Assembly (NCBI RefSeq): GCF_023349125.1
Contig: NZ_JAKIKT010000010.1
Span: 1-64,000, forward strand
Direction: 5' to 3'
Origin: Shewanella corallii
Lineage (GTDB): Bacteria > Pseudomonadota > Gammaproteobacteria > Enterobacterales > Shewanellaceae
DNA length: 64,000 nucleotides
The position numbers and the translations under genes were made by a program. The stretch's first letter is position 1, and each line of letters opens with the position of its first letter. Below are positions 1 through 8,995 of the stretch, one piece after another. Under the pieces are notes generated by a model. The model ran no database searches, had not been told where the DNA came from, and saw only the letters and a list, made by a program, of their open reading frames with translations.

Positions 1-182
1 CAGCGTTTGTCGTCGCTTTCTACTGCATTAACGCTCATTTATGTAGAACAACTACACCACAATCGCGTTGCTTTGTATAAAACAACGACAAAGTGCTGCA
101 AAAACCATCTTTAAAGGCCAACAGACCCTGCTATATAGCCTGGCTGCTAAGACTCCCCCGTTCAAAAAGCCTGAGGGCCTGA

Positions 183-425
183 AGCTGGCTCAAGGTTGGC
201 ATTCCAATTCCGGCAAATGAAGCTGAAGTGGGCTTTGATGTGGTTATCCTGAAAAGGGGAAAGGGCGCGCAGCCAGGGCCTGATGTTATCAAGGCGCCGG
301 GACATGTAGGTTTTTTCGCGGGATTTGATGGCAATGACGTGCTGGTGTTGGGGGGCAATCAAAGTGACGAGGTCAATGTTGGACGCTATCCTGCCAGTAA
401 GTTACTGGGGATTCGACGCCTGTAA
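183..425 (+). pseudogene. C-terminal remnant of a TIGR02594-family protein
   Basis: The frame opens after a stop at 180-182 and reads SWLKVGIPIPANEAEVGFDV, followed by GHVGFF and LGGNQSDEVNV and an RYPASKLLG end. These are the closing landmarks of TIGR02594 proteins, which are small CHAP/NlpC-like putative cell-wall or phage-type hydrolases. The N-terminal half with the catalytic cysteine is absent, and only an internal GTG (228) could start translation. I read it as a truncated, non-functional copy. Confidence 0.55.
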
Positions 426-459
426 TAGACATGTCACTTTAAAGGCTCCCCCGGAGACT

Positions 460-1074
460 TTACTGCTTACCATAGTGACTGATAAAGATGGCGGCTGTTT
501 CCCTTGCCAGTTCGAAACCCTCTTCTGCTGACAGTGGCTGACAGGCGCCTATCACCTGAGGCCAGAAAGCCCCGCCTTTGATCAGGTTGTGTAGTTGGCC
601 AAGGGCTTTTTCTGTGTCCTTAATGGCTAGCTTGCCCTGGTTTTCCTGATCGACCAGCCAAAAATAAAGAGCCGTCTCTTTTTTGTTCATGGTCGCCAGT
701 TGTTCCTGCAATGCCTCGGGCCGGAACAGAAAATGCCCAAATGCCACTTTGGCCATATCCAGGTATTGGGGCTCAGAAAATACCCGGATCTCCTGAAACA
801 GCAAATTAGCCAGTTGCTCCTGTTGGGGCAGGGGGGCCAATTGCAGCAGTACATCTTCTGACACTGCCGACTTCCACAGACAGGAAAGTAACTCCATCAC
901 CAGCGCCTCTTTGGAGGCAAAATGGTTATAGACAGTACGCTTGGATACTTTGGCCCTGGCCGCCAGTTTATCCATGCTGGTCTGGTGAACACCATCTTCA
1001 TGGAAGGCTTCCCGTGCTGCTTCAAGGATAGCTTGTCGTTTTATTTCACTTCTGCTTTTCGGTACTGATGTCAT
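460..1074 (-). CDS. TetR/AcrR family transcriptional regulator
   Basis: This 204-residue protein has a TetR N-terminal helix-turn-helix at about residues 12-58 (RQAILEAAREAF, then KVSKRTVYNHFASKEAL) and a C-terminal ligand domain of the AefR-like type. The length is normal for the family. It is divergent from the metallo-hydrolase gene at 1269, and the 195 bp between them contain a repeated palindromic operator (1133-1184), so it probably represses itself and that hydrolase. The inducer is unknown. An imperfect AAAGGCTCC/GGAGACTTT hairpin overlaps its stop codon. Confidence 0.9.
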   Translation of the reverse strand: MTSVPKSRSEIKRQAILEAAREAFHEDGVHQTSMDKLAARAKVSKRTVYNHFASKEALVMELLSCLWKSAVSEDVLLQLAPLPQQEQLANLLFQEIRVFSEPQYLDMAKVAFGHFLFRPEALQEQLATMNKKETALYFWLVDQENQGKLAIKDTEKALGQLHNLIKGGAFWPQVIGACQPLSAEEGFELARETAAIFISHYGKQ

Positions 1075-1132
1075 TGGCTTAGCTCAGGTATCCAGGGTTC
1101 AATCAGGTCGTATAACAAATCATTTTACACTA

Positions 1133-1184
1133 ACTAGTTTACTTTTCACTCTCCAGATGTAAACTACACCGACTAGTTTACTTT
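1133..1184. promoter_or_regulatory. Repeated operator for the divergent TetR regulator
   Basis: ACTAGTTTACTTT occurs twice as a direct repeat (1133-1145 and 1172-1184). Between the copies GTAAACTA (1159-1166) pairs with TAGTTTAC (1174-1181), giving a perfect 8-bp inverted repeat with a 7-nt spacer. Size and placement fit a TetR operator controlling both divergent genes. The sites are seen; binding is inferred. Confidence 0.65.
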
Positions 1185-1268
1185 GGGTTGGTGCCTGATT
1201 TATTCCAAATGCTGTACAGGAGATCAACATCGACTTGCCGACTGACTTTCAGCGACAGGAGTTACCCC

Positions 1269-2315
1269 ATGGGTAAAACAGTAAAAATTCTTCTGGCAGG
1301 AGTATTGATTATGAGCAGCATACTGGGTGTACAACATCTGATGGACGACCAGCAGGACGGGAAATTTGTTAACCAGGATCCAGAATTCCGTCAGTCCACC
1401 AATATTGTGGAGATACTGAAAGCCTATTGGCGACTTGAGCGTGACAGTCCAAAACCTGACTTCGAGTTGCCCGTACACAGCATAAGCAAACAGGCGTTGG
1501 AGGAAGAAACTCAGGATGTAGTGTATCGCCTGGGCCACTCCAGCTTGCTGCTGAAGATAAATGGCGAGTTGATTCTTACAGACCCTGTATTCTCTGACAG
1601 GGCATCGCCTGTGCAGTTTGCCGGACCCAAGCGTTTTCACAACACCCCTATCAGTATTGCTGAGTTGCCTCAGGTTGATACTGTAGTGATAAGCCATGAT
1701 CACTATGATCATCTTGATAAGCGCGCAGTCAGGAAGCTGGCGGCTAAAACCACCCGTTTTTTGGTGCCGCTAAGAAATGGTAAACGTCTGGTCGATTGGG
1801 GCGTACCCAGCGAAAAGGTCACTGAATTTGCCTGGTGGGACTCGGTGACGGTAGCCGGAGTGGAATATGTGTTTACGCCTACTCAGCACTTCTCTGGTCG
1901 TGGTCTGTTTGACGGAAATACCACGCTTTGGGGTAGCTGGGTTATCCGCAGTCAGCACACCAAAGTGTTTTTCAGCGGTGATTCCGGTTACTTCGACGGC
2001 TTTAAAACCATAGGAGACAGGTACGGGCCGTTTGACCTGACCTTTATCGAAACCGGTGCATACAACGAACTCTGGTCCAATATCCATATGTTCCCGGCAC
2101 AAAGTGTTCAGGCTCATCAGGATCTCAAGGGTAAAGTGATGTTGCCTATTCACAACAGTACTTTTGATTTAGCCATGCATAACTGGCAGGAACCGTTGGA
2201 GCAAGCGTTATCCATCAGTAATGACCGTGGTGTGACCATGGTCAGTCCTGAGGTAGGACAACGTATGGAGATTCAAGCGCCACTGCCGCTGAATACCTGG
2301 TGGCGAAAAGGCTGA
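1269..2315 (+). CDS. UlaG/NAPE-PLD-like metallo-beta-lactamase-fold hydrolase
   Basis: I place the start at ATG 1269 (MGKTVKILLAG) because AGGAG lies 8 nt upstream; an in-frame upstream start at 1188 has no such site. The protein is about 348 residues. A hydrophobic N-terminal segment acts as a signal peptide or membrane anchor. The metallo-beta-lactamase signature HDHYDHLD and the later metal-site motif SGDSGYFDGF identify a Lactamase_B_2 (PF12706) fold. Relatives include N-acylphosphatidylethanolamine phospholipase D-like and UlaG-like enzymes, so the substrate cannot be named. It is likely controlled by the divergent TetR protein. Confidence 0.85.
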   Translation: MGKTVKILLAGVLIMSSILGVQHLMDDQQDGKFVNQDPEFRQSTNIVEILKAYWRLERDSPKPDFELPVHSISKQALEEETQDVVYRLGHSSLLLKINGELILTDPVFSDRASPVQFAGPKRFHNTPISIAELPQVDTVVISHDHYDHLDKRAVRKLAAKTTRFLVPLRNGKRLVDWGVPSEKVTEFAWWDSVTVAGVEYVFTPTQHFSGRGLFDGNTTLWGSWVIRSQHTKVFFSGDSGYFDGFKTIGDRYGPFDLTFIETGAYNELWSNIHMFPAQSVQAHQDLKGKVMLPIHNSTFDLAMHNWQEPLEQALSISNDRGVTMVSPEVGQRMEIQAPLPLNTWWRKG

Positions 2316-2337
2316 CTTAATTTACTACCATAAAAAT

Positions 2338-2361
2338 AAAGGCTCCCGAGGGAGCCTTTAT
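2338..2361. terminator. Bidirectional intrinsic terminator
   Basis: GGCTCCC (2341-2347) and GGGAGCC (2350-2356) form a GC-rich hairpin flanked by AAA and TTT runs. It lies between the convergent hydrolase and DUF1302 genes and can serve both. Confidence 0.75.
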
Positions 2362-2399
2362 TGTCTATCGTTTTACCATTAAGTAAGGGGCTCGGCGAA

Positions 2400-3944
2400 T
2401 TAGAATGCCCACTTGGCGGTGAAGGCGATGTTGTCGCGGTCAGCCAGACTGCGCTCCTTGACCGGATCGTTCTCAGCCGCGGCTTCAGCCGGATCACCAA
2501 AGTAACCCACGTATTGCAGTGTCAGCTGTACACCGGTTCTGTGATGGGTAAAGGTTGCGCCGATACGGGCACGATAGTCACCTTCACCGCCGCTGCCACC
2601 TGTGATGGTTCTGCCTGAAATCTGATGCGAATAGCCGATTGGCACGCTCAGATCCCAGTTCTGAGTCAGACCCGGATAGGAAAGACTCAAAGACGCCGCT
2701 GCAGCAAAACCATGACCTGTGTAGTACAGGGTATCGCTCGGCGGCACCATAGGCAGACCAGTGGGGGAACGTGGTTCTACATCCATAATGTCGGTGTAAG
2801 CGCCTTCCACTGTCAGGTTCACTGAGTCAGCCAGCCAGCTGCGACCAAAGTTCACAATGGCGTTCAGGTTACTTTGAAGTATTTCCCCCCGGGTCGCCAA
2901 AGGCCCAACCATGCTGTTAACCAGTACCGGTGCGCCATCCTTGTAAGTGATCTCAGAGGCGATTGAAGCCATACCTACGTTGGTGGAGAAGGTGGTTCCG
3001 TAGAGGTCGATATCATCGAAATAGACCACGTTGTATTCACCCAGCGCAAAATCAATCGCCGGAATGTAGTTCTTGGTGACATCGATATCTACCATAGGGA
3101 TACGGTCTGCATAGTTCAGATAGTAAAAACCTATCTCAGATACATCTGTTACCCGGTAGCGTACACCCGCACCCCATTGACCCGACTCATCCGGCAATAC
3201 ATCAGCAGCTCGCGGGCCATAGGCACATGAACCGTCAGGCATAATCACCAGACAGTAGGCGCCATTACCCACGGCTTCAGAGGTGCTCAGGAAGGAGCCA
3301 GGCTCAGGTACTATGGTTTCCTGCCAGTTGAACTGCCAGTGGGCCAGGAATGACAGATCCGGTGTAACTTCCAACTGCATAGAGACCTGGTCTTCCGGCA
3401 GCAGAATATCTTTCACTTCAGTGCCGGGAACTGCTGACTTGATGCCGTCAGAAGGGCCCTGAGCCAGTGAGATGCTGGGGAAGAACAGACCTTCGCCCCA
3501 GGCGACTACATGACGACCTACACGGAAATCCGCATAACCCGCTTCACCAAAGGCAAAATTGGTATAGGCATAAAGGTCCAGCAGGCGGGTGTAACCACCA
3601 TGGTACTTCTGTGCCGCGTCGCTGAACTTATCATCCTGATACACATCGTCATAGAAGGTAGAGCCCGAGAATACCAGACCATAGTTTTCCCAGCGCAGGT
3701 GACCTTCAAGCAGCAGATACAAACCGTTACCGATTAAATCGTTCTTATCAAAATTTCTGTTGCCTGAACTGTTCAAGGCCGGGTCCTGATCCTCAAGACG
3801 CATACCTGCTGAGTAGGTCAGTGTGCCTTTCCAATCCAGGGTGACATCTTCGCCAAGTGCTATGGTTTCTCCGGCAAAGGCGTTTGGTGCGACCATGGCA
3901 GACAACAAGGCGGCAGAGAGCAGGTTCTTATTAAATTTTTTCAC
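2400..3944 (-). CDS. DUF1302 outer-membrane protein
   Basis: This 514-residue protein starts with a clear signal peptide (MKKFNKNLLSAALLSAMVA, cut near NAFA|G). The rest has beta-barrel composition, with alternating aromatic strands and a terminal phenylalanine (AKWAF), as in outer-membrane proteins. It matches the DUF1302 family, which in many proteobacteria is encoded beside a DUF1329 protein and often near catabolism or lipid/hydrophobe export genes. It follows the DUF1329 gene by 12 bp and is surely co-transcribed. Transport of a hydrophobic substrate across the outer membrane is a reasonable inference, not shown. Confidence 0.85.
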   Translation of the reverse strand: MKKFNKNLLSAALLSAMVAPNAFAGETIALGEDVTLDWKGTLTYSAGMRLEDQDPALNSSGNRNFDKNDLIGNGLYLLLEGHLRWENYGLVFSGSTFYDDVYQDDKFSDAAQKYHGGYTRLLDLYAYTNFAFGEAGYADFRVGRHVVAWGEGLFFPSISLAQGPSDGIKSAVPGTEVKDILLPEDQVSMQLEVTPDLSFLAHWQFNWQETIVPEPGSFLSTSEAVGNGAYCLVIMPDGSCAYGPRAADVLPDESGQWGAGVRYRVTDVSEIGFYYLNYADRIPMVDIDVTKNYIPAIDFALGEYNVVYFDDIDLYGTTFSTNVGMASIASEITYKDGAPVLVNSMVGPLATRGEILQSNLNAIVNFGRSWLADSVNLTVEGAYTDIMDVEPRSPTGLPMVPPSDTLYYTGHGFAAAASLSLSYPGLTQNWDLSVPIGYSHQISGRTITGGSGGEGDYRARIGATFTHHRTGVQLTLQYVGYFGDPAEAAAENDPVKERSLADRDNIAFTAKWAF

Positions 3945-3956
3945 AGGCCTGCTCCT

Positions 3957-5342
3957 TTAGTGACTCATACGACGCAACGCCGCTGGGGTAAAGTGGTGGG
4001 TTTCCATATCATTCTTGTTAAGCACCGGGCCCACTTCACGCTCTTGGAACAGGTTATAACCAACATAGCTGCCTGTGGTCAGGTCGTGGTAGAAGCTGCT
4101 GCCAGCCTCATAACTGTCTGCATCAAAGGCGTAGTAGTAGTTGATGTAAGCGTGCTGTACCAGCTGATCACGGGTATCGTAGAAGTCAGAGATGATTGCG
4201 TGCCAGCTGTCTTCATCCAGATACATGGTGCGACGGCCATACTTATGGCGATACTCTTCTTTCAAAGTACCTTCAAGCACCCAAACACGACGCAGTTCAT
4301 AGCGCATCAATTCGGGGTTGGCATGGTTGATGGTCAGCAGCTCGTCGTAGGTGACGTCTTTACCGTGGACCTTGTAGGCATTGGCAGGAATATAAATCTC
4401 CTTGCGCTCGTATGCTTTCCACTCATAACGCTCTGGAGAACCGTTCATCAGACGGTCAGAATCCAGTGTCAGCTTGCCTGAAGTGCCTGCCAGTGGGGTA
4501 TCGAAGCCATATTCAGGTAACTGACGTACCCGACGTGTCCCCGGGTTGTAGTTCCAGGCCAGACGCTTGTCCTGAGCAAAGTTCATAGGCTCAGTCGATA
4601 CCGTGGCGCTGCCCTTGTTACGGGTTGGCAGCAGAGTAGAGGTAAAGCTGTAAGCCATGATGCCGCCGACAGGTTGACCCACATAGTCCGGGTGATTTGG
4701 CAGGTTAAGACCCTTACCATTGGCGCGTCCCCAGGAGATATCGCCATCTGAGCTCACATCCGCAATGTCACGCAGAGTTTCATAGGTAAAGGCGCGGTAT
4801 GGGAAGTTATGGTTGGCGAGGATCTGCATTGGCTGAGTCAGGTCCGGGATTGGGAAAGGCACAGCGCCTTTGTAACCGGTGAAGCCAAAGCCATCGTCTA
4901 TCAACTCTGCAGTGACGGCGTTTTTCTTCATGGTGTCGCAGATAACCTCCGGATAGCGGAAATCACGGCGACCTTCGTAAACGGGCATTTTGAAGGTTTC
5001 CGGATAACGCTCAAACATGGCGACCTGACCCGGAGTCAGTTTATCGGCGTATTGCTTGTAGTTTTTGCCGTCGATGGTGAACTTAGGCTTATCTTGTGGA
5101 TAAGGATCGATCGGGTGAGCACCCACATGCATATCGTATTTAATATGATCAGGCTTACCCAGCCATTTACCTGAATATGCCGGGATGCTGCCATCGGCAT
5201 TGGCTGACGCAATGGCGCCGGTACAGGTCAGTTCATTCCCCAGTTTTGCAGCTTCGTCCTGTGAAACTTTAGCAAGTGCGCTCCCGCTGGCAGTAACCAG
5301 CGCTCCCGCAAGCAGGTGAGTCAACAGATGACTGTTCCTCAT
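3957..5342 (-). CDS. DUF1329 exported protein
   Basis: This 461-residue protein has a signal peptide (residues 1-24, ending GSALA|K). The DUF1329 features are present: a lipoprotein-sorting-like fold with TEPMNFAQDKRLAWNYNPGT, GTRRVRQLPEYGFD, and a C-terminal MYLDEDSW segment. Members are periplasmic and accompany DUF1302 porin-like proteins. A good ribosome-binding site (GGAGGAAA) precedes the start. It is the first gene of the DUF1329-DUF1302 pair and divergent from the ipdF-like operon, which suggests shared regulation with catabolism. Confidence 0.85.
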   Translation of the reverse strand: MRNSHLLTHLLAGALVTASGSALAKVSQDEAAKLGNELTCTGAIASANADGSIPAYSGKWLGKPDHIKYDMHVGAHPIDPYPQDKPKFTIDGKNYKQYADKLTPGQVAMFERYPETFKMPVYEGRRDFRYPEVICDTMKKNAVTAELIDDGFGFTGYKGAVPFPIPDLTQPMQILANHNFPYRAFTYETLRDIADVSSDGDISWGRANGKGLNLPNHPDYVGQPVGGIMAYSFTSTLLPTRNKGSATVSTEPMNFAQDKRLAWNYNPGTRRVRQLPEYGFDTPLAGTSGKLTLDSDRLMNGSPERYEWKAYERKEIYIPANAYKVHGKDVTYDELLTINHANPELMRYELRRVWVLEGTLKEEYRHKYGRRTMYLDEDSWHAIISDFYDTRDQLVQHAYINYYYAFDADSYEAGSSFYHDLTTGSYVGYNLFQEREVGPVLNKNDMETHHFTPAALRRMSH

Positions 5343-5370
5343 GTTTTCCTCCTTTGGCCTTCAGCTTATT

Positions 5371-5392
5371 GATATCCAATCACTTGGGTATC
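5371..5392. promoter_or_regulatory. Candidate operator upstream of the DUF1329 gene
   Basis: GATATCCAA (5371-5379) and TTGGGTATC (5384-5392) form an inverted repeat with one mismatch and a 4-nt spacer, about 30 bp upstream of the DUF1329 start. A weaker TTCAGG/CCTGAA pair lies at 5430-5458. The 310-bp divergent gap has no coding signal. No cognate regulator is evident nearby. Confidence 0.35.
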
Positions 5393-5653
5393 TAACTCCC
5401 TAAGCACTGCGAAGATTGTGTAGTTATTGTTCAGGGACGATAATTTGGGATTCCTGAATCAGCCGAATCGTCTGTTTTGACTAGGTTGTTTTTTGAACAT
5501 TTACTCTATTCCTTGATTTTCATCACTGGCTTCTGGTCCATCGTCCGCTTTGACGATGAGCCCAATTCCCCTTCGTGACTGAATACCCACAGAGTCAGAC
5601 AAAAGCGGCCACAGGCCGCTGCTGATAAACATGACGAACAGACAGGGGTAGAT

Positions 5654-6439
5654 ATGACGCAGGTTCCTCAATATGTGGAAGGCCATGGATTGCTGAAGGG
5701 CAAATCTGTACTGATCACCGCAGCAGCGGGGGCCGGTATTGGATTCTCTGCAGCCAAACGCGCTGCAGAAGAGGGCTGTCGCGCCCTGATGATTTCAGAC
5801 ATTCATCCCGGCAGACTGGAAGCGGCTATCGAAAAGTTAAAAGCGGAAACCGGGCTGAGTCAGGTATATGGTCAGCTGTGCGACGTCAGCGACGAAGAGC
5901 AGGTTCAAAGCCTGATTTCAGCCGCCGAATCAGCGCTGGGTGGCGTCGATGTACTTATAAATAACGCAGGTTTGGGTGGTCAAAAAGCTGTTGTTGATAT
6001 GACTGATACAGAGTGGAGCAGGGTGCTGGATATTACACTGACCGGCACTTTCCGTATGACCAGGGCCATGCTGCCTCATATGCAAAGTCGCGGCAGGGGC
6101 GTGATAGTCAATAACGCTTCCGTACTGGGCTGGCGTGCCCAGAAAGAGCAGGCTCATTATGCTGCGGCCAAGGCAGGTGTAATGGCACTGACCCGATGCA
6201 GCGCACTGGAAGCCGCCGAGTATGGAGTGCGTATCAACGCAGTTTCGCCTTCCATCGCCCTCCATGAATTTCTTAAAAAAGCCTCATCAGAAGAGCTGCT
6301 GAAGCAACTCTCATCAAAAGAAGCGTTCGGCCGGGCCGCTGAAGTGTGGGAGGTCGCAAACGTAATGATGTTTCTTGCCAGCGATTACGCCTCCTATATG
6401 ACAGGCGAAGTGGTACCTGTCAGCTCACAGCGCGCTTAA
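5654..6439 (+). CDS. ipdF: IpdF/ScdG-like short-chain dehydrogenase (steroid-type)
   Basis: This 261-residue classical SDR has the cofactor loop AAAGAGIGF (residues 23-31), NNAG (103-106), and catalytic S156, Y169 and K173. From memory it matches mycobacterial IpdF and Comamonas ScdG very well, including the segments VVDMTD, NNASVLGWRAQ, ALTRCSALEA and the terminal VPVSSQRA. Those enzymes act on hydroxy/keto intermediates of the steroid C/D rings after release of rings A/B. It heads a five-gene acyl-CoA operon. The family match is strong; the exact substrate here is inferred. Confidence 0.8.
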   Translation: MTQVPQYVEGHGLLKGKSVLITAAAGAGIGFSAAKRAAEEGCRALMISDIHPGRLEAAIEKLKAETGLSQVYGQLCDVSDEEQVQSLISAAESALGGVDVLINNAGLGGQKAVVDMTDTEWSRVLDITLTGTFRMTRAMLPHMQSRGRGVIVNNASVLGWRAQKEQAHYAAAKAGVMALTRCSALEAAEYGVRINAVSPSIALHEFLKKASSEELLKQLSSKEAFGRAAEVWEVANVMMFLASDYASYMTGEVVPVSSQRA

Positions 6440-6452
6440 CAAGGGGATTGCT

Positions 6453-6917
6453 ATGGCCAATATCAAGATAGAAAGCGCAGAGCAATTGCTGGCATCTGAG
6501 GGTTTGGAGCTGGGAACAACAGACTGGCTGCAGATCAGCCAGGAGCGCATCAATCTGTTTGCAGAAGCCACCGGTGATCATCAGTGGATTCATGTGGACC
6601 CTGTCAGAGCTGCTGAGGGCCCGTTCGGCGCTTGTATCGCCCACGGTTACCTGACGCTGTCTATGGTCAACCTGTTCCTGCCGGATCTGATCGAGGTCAG
6701 CAATCTGGCCATGGGGGTTAACTACGGCTGTGACAAAGTACGTTTTCCCGCTGCAGTGCCTGTGGGCAGCGCCATTAGAAGCAGGGGGCAAATTGTGTCA
6801 GTAGAAGCCAAAGGCGCAGCGGTGCAGGCCACTATCCGGGTGACAGTTGAGATACAGGGCAGTGAACGCCCGGCCTGTGTTGTAGACACCATCAGCCGTT
6901 ACTCATTCAAACAATAA
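6453..6917 (+). CDS. MaoC-like (R)-specific enoyl-CoA hydratase
   Basis: This 154-residue single hotdog-fold protein has the hydratase-2 motif ATGDHQWIHVDP, with catalytic D42 and H47. It resembles NodN/MaoC-type dehydratases that hydrate 2-enoyl-CoA to (R)-3-hydroxyacyl-CoA. It lies 13 bp after the SDR gene and 33 bp before the thiolase, so the operon has two hydratases of different stereochemistry (this one and the crotonase at 8169). That suits a branched or cyclic acyl-CoA. Confidence 0.85.
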   Translation: MANIKIESAEQLLASEGLELGTTDWLQISQERINLFAEATGDHQWIHVDPVRAAEGPFGACIAHGYLTLSMVNLFLPDLIEVSNLAMGVNYGCDKVRFPAAVPVGSAIRSRGQIVSVEAKGAAVQATIRVTVEIQGSERPACVVDTISRYSFKQ

Positions 6918-6950
6918 TTCCAACCAGACATCATTAATGGGGAGAGCAGC

Positions 6951-8156
6951 ATGACCCAGGCAGTAATCGTTTCTGCAGCGCGCACCGCGCTGACCAAATC
7001 TTTTCGTGGCAGCTTCAATGATACCGAAGCGCCTGTACTTGGCGGCGCAGTAGTAAAGGCTGTCGTTGAAAGAGCCGGTATAGACCCAGCCAGTGTGGAA
7101 GATGTGATTATGGGCGCCGCGGTACAGCAGGGCACCCAGGGCTATAATATTGGCCGCTTGTGTGCCTACACAGGTGGCCTGCCAACTTCAGTGCCCGGCA
7201 TGGCAGTTGATCGCATGTGTGCATCAGGCCTGATGACCATAGGTATTGCCGCCAAAAACATTATTGCCGGTGAAATGAAAGTGGCTATTGCCGGCGGCGT
7301 TGAATCTCTTTCCCTCACTCAAACCAAGCACAAGAATGCCTATCGCGCCCGTTCTGAAGCGGTTCAGGCGGTCGTACCTGATGCCTATATTCAGATGATT
7401 GAAACCGCTGAAATAGTGGCAGAGCGCTACAACATATCCCGTGAAGCGCAGGATCTATATGCACTGCAAAGCCAGCAACGCACTGCGGCGGCGCAGCAGG
7501 CTGGGCTGTTTGACGATGAAATTATTCCAGTGACGGCCAACAAGCTGACTTTTGATGCTGACCGTAAACCTGCAGGTCATATCCAGGTCACCGCAGATAA
7601 GGATGAGTGTAATCGCGCCGACACACCAATGGAGAGTTTGCAGGCTCTGAAAGCTGTCTGGAAAGATGGCACCCATATTCAGGAAGGCAAACATGTTACT
7701 GCGGGTAATGCATCCCAGTTTTCTGATGGCGCGGCAGCGACTTTGTTGATGAGTGACGATGAGGCAGAACGTCTTGGGCTAACACCTCTGGGTATCTATA
7801 AGGGGATTGCGGTCGCCGGATGTGGCCCGGAGGAGATGGGGATTGGGCCTGTATTTGCCATTCCAAAACTGCTTAATCAGTTTGATCTTACGGTTGATGA
7901 TATTGGCCTGTGGGAGATCAACGAAGCGTTCGCCAGCCAGGTCCTTTACTGCCGCGACAAGTTGGAGATCCCCAACGACAGGCTGAATGTAAACGGTGGT
8001 GCTATCTCCATCGGTCACCCTTTTGGTATGTCAGGCACTCGTATGGTGGCCCACGGTCTGATGGAAGCCAAACGTCGCGGCGTTAAATACCTGGTGGTTG
8101 CCATGTGTATTGGTGGCGGTATGGGCGCTGCCGGTCTGTTTGAAGTGGCTCAGTAG
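6951..8156 (+). CDS. Acetyl-CoA C-acyltransferase (thiolase)
   Basis: This 401-residue thiolase has nucleophile C90 (VDRMCASG), H356 in GHPFGMSG, and C386 in MCIGGGMG, so all catalytic residues are present. It cleaves 3-ketoacyl-CoA with CoA to give acetyl-CoA (or propionyl-CoA) and a shortened acyl-CoA. The start has a GGAG site 8 nt upstream. Its place between two hydratases and an electron-transfer oxidoreductase indicates beta-oxidation. The chain it cleaves is unknown; it does not look like a dedicated FadA6. Confidence 0.9.
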   Translation: MTQAVIVSAARTALTKSFRGSFNDTEAPVLGGAVVKAVVERAGIDPASVEDVIMGAAVQQGTQGYNIGRLCAYTGGLPTSVPGMAVDRMCASGLMTIGIAAKNIIAGEMKVAIAGGVESLSLTQTKHKNAYRARSEAVQAVVPDAYIQMIETAEIVAERYNISREAQDLYALQSQQRTAAAQQAGLFDDEIIPVTANKLTFDADRKPAGHIQVTADKDECNRADTPMESLQALKAVWKDGTHIQEGKHVTAGNASQFSDGAAATLLMSDDEAERLGLTPLGIYKGIAVAGCGPEEMGIGPVFAIPKLLNQFDLTVDDIGLWEINEAFASQVLYCRDKLEIPNDRLNVNGGAISIGHPFGMSGTRMVAHGLMEAKRRGVKYLVVAMCIGGGMGAAGLFEVAQ

Positions 8157-8168
8157 CAGGGAGGCTTT

Positions 8169-8987
8169 ATGAATATGATGCGAAATCCTTCCCACGCTGA
8201 GATCGCCTGTGAATTTGAAACCATCACGTTTTCGGTGCAGGACAAAGTCTGTAATATCCAGCTGAATCGACCCAAAAGCCTGAATGCTTTTAACCAGCAG
8301 ATGCGCAGGGAGCTTCATCAGGCGATCGATCTGGTCGACGCCGATGACAATATCCGGGTGGTGGTGCTGTCCGGTGCAGGTTCCTGCTTCTCTGCAGGAG
8401 CTGACCTTAAGGAACTCACCAGTGCCCGCCATGGCATCGAGGCGCAGATCCTAAACGAGTACAAACCCTTTCTGTCCCGTATCACTCACTCAGATAAGAT
8501 CTACCTGGCAGCAGTCAACGGAGCCGCGGCGGGTATAGGTGGTGCCCTGGCGTTAACCTGTGACCTGATGGTGATGGCTGAGTCAGCGTGTCTGTTTCAG
8601 GCATTTGCAGCCATTGCTCTGGTTCCTGATGGCGGAGCCAGTTGGCATCTGGTAAATCAGCTCGGATACAAGAAAGCATTTGAAATCTGTGTTGAAGCAG
8701 ACATGCTGACCGCGGAATCCTGCATCAATTTTGGCCTGGCGAACCGCAAGGTCGAAGACGACAATCTGATGGACTATGCCCAGCAGTGGGCCCGTAAGCT
8801 GGCTGATGGTGCACCTCTATCCCAGAAGTATCTAAAACAGCTGCTGAACCAGGCTCAAAGAGACAGCCTGCATGATGTGATCCGCCAGGAAGCCCAGTTC
8901 CAGCAATTCTGCTTTAACAGCGAAGACTTTCAGGAGGGGGTCAGTGCCTTCTTCGAAAAGCGTACGCCGACATTTAAAGGTAAGTAG
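8169..8987 (+). CDS. Enoyl-CoA hydratase/isomerase (crotonase family)
   Basis: This 272-residue protein has the crotonase fold: the oxyanion-hole segment SAGADLKEL and GAAAGIGGALAL, followed by LVPDGGASW, where residues for hydration or isomerisation sit. The position of the usual second glutamate is occupied by D in PDGGA, as in many PaaG/PaaB-like members, so isomerase activity is possible. It starts 12 bp after the thiolase stop with a GGGAGG site, in the same operon. Confidence 0.85.
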   Translation: MNMMRNPSHAEIACEFETITFSVQDKVCNIQLNRPKSLNAFNQQMRRELHQAIDLVDADDNIRVVVLSGAGSCFSAGADLKELTSARHGIEAQILNEYKPFLSRITHSDKIYLAAVNGAAAGIGGALALTCDLMVMAESACLFQAFAAIALVPDGGASWHLVNQLGYKKAFEICVEADMLTAESCINFGLANRKVEDDNLMDYAQQWARKLADGAPLSQKYLKQLLNQAQRDSLHDVIRQEAQFQQFCFNSEDFQEGVSAFFEKRTPTFKGK

Positions 8988-8995
8988 GGGCAGGT

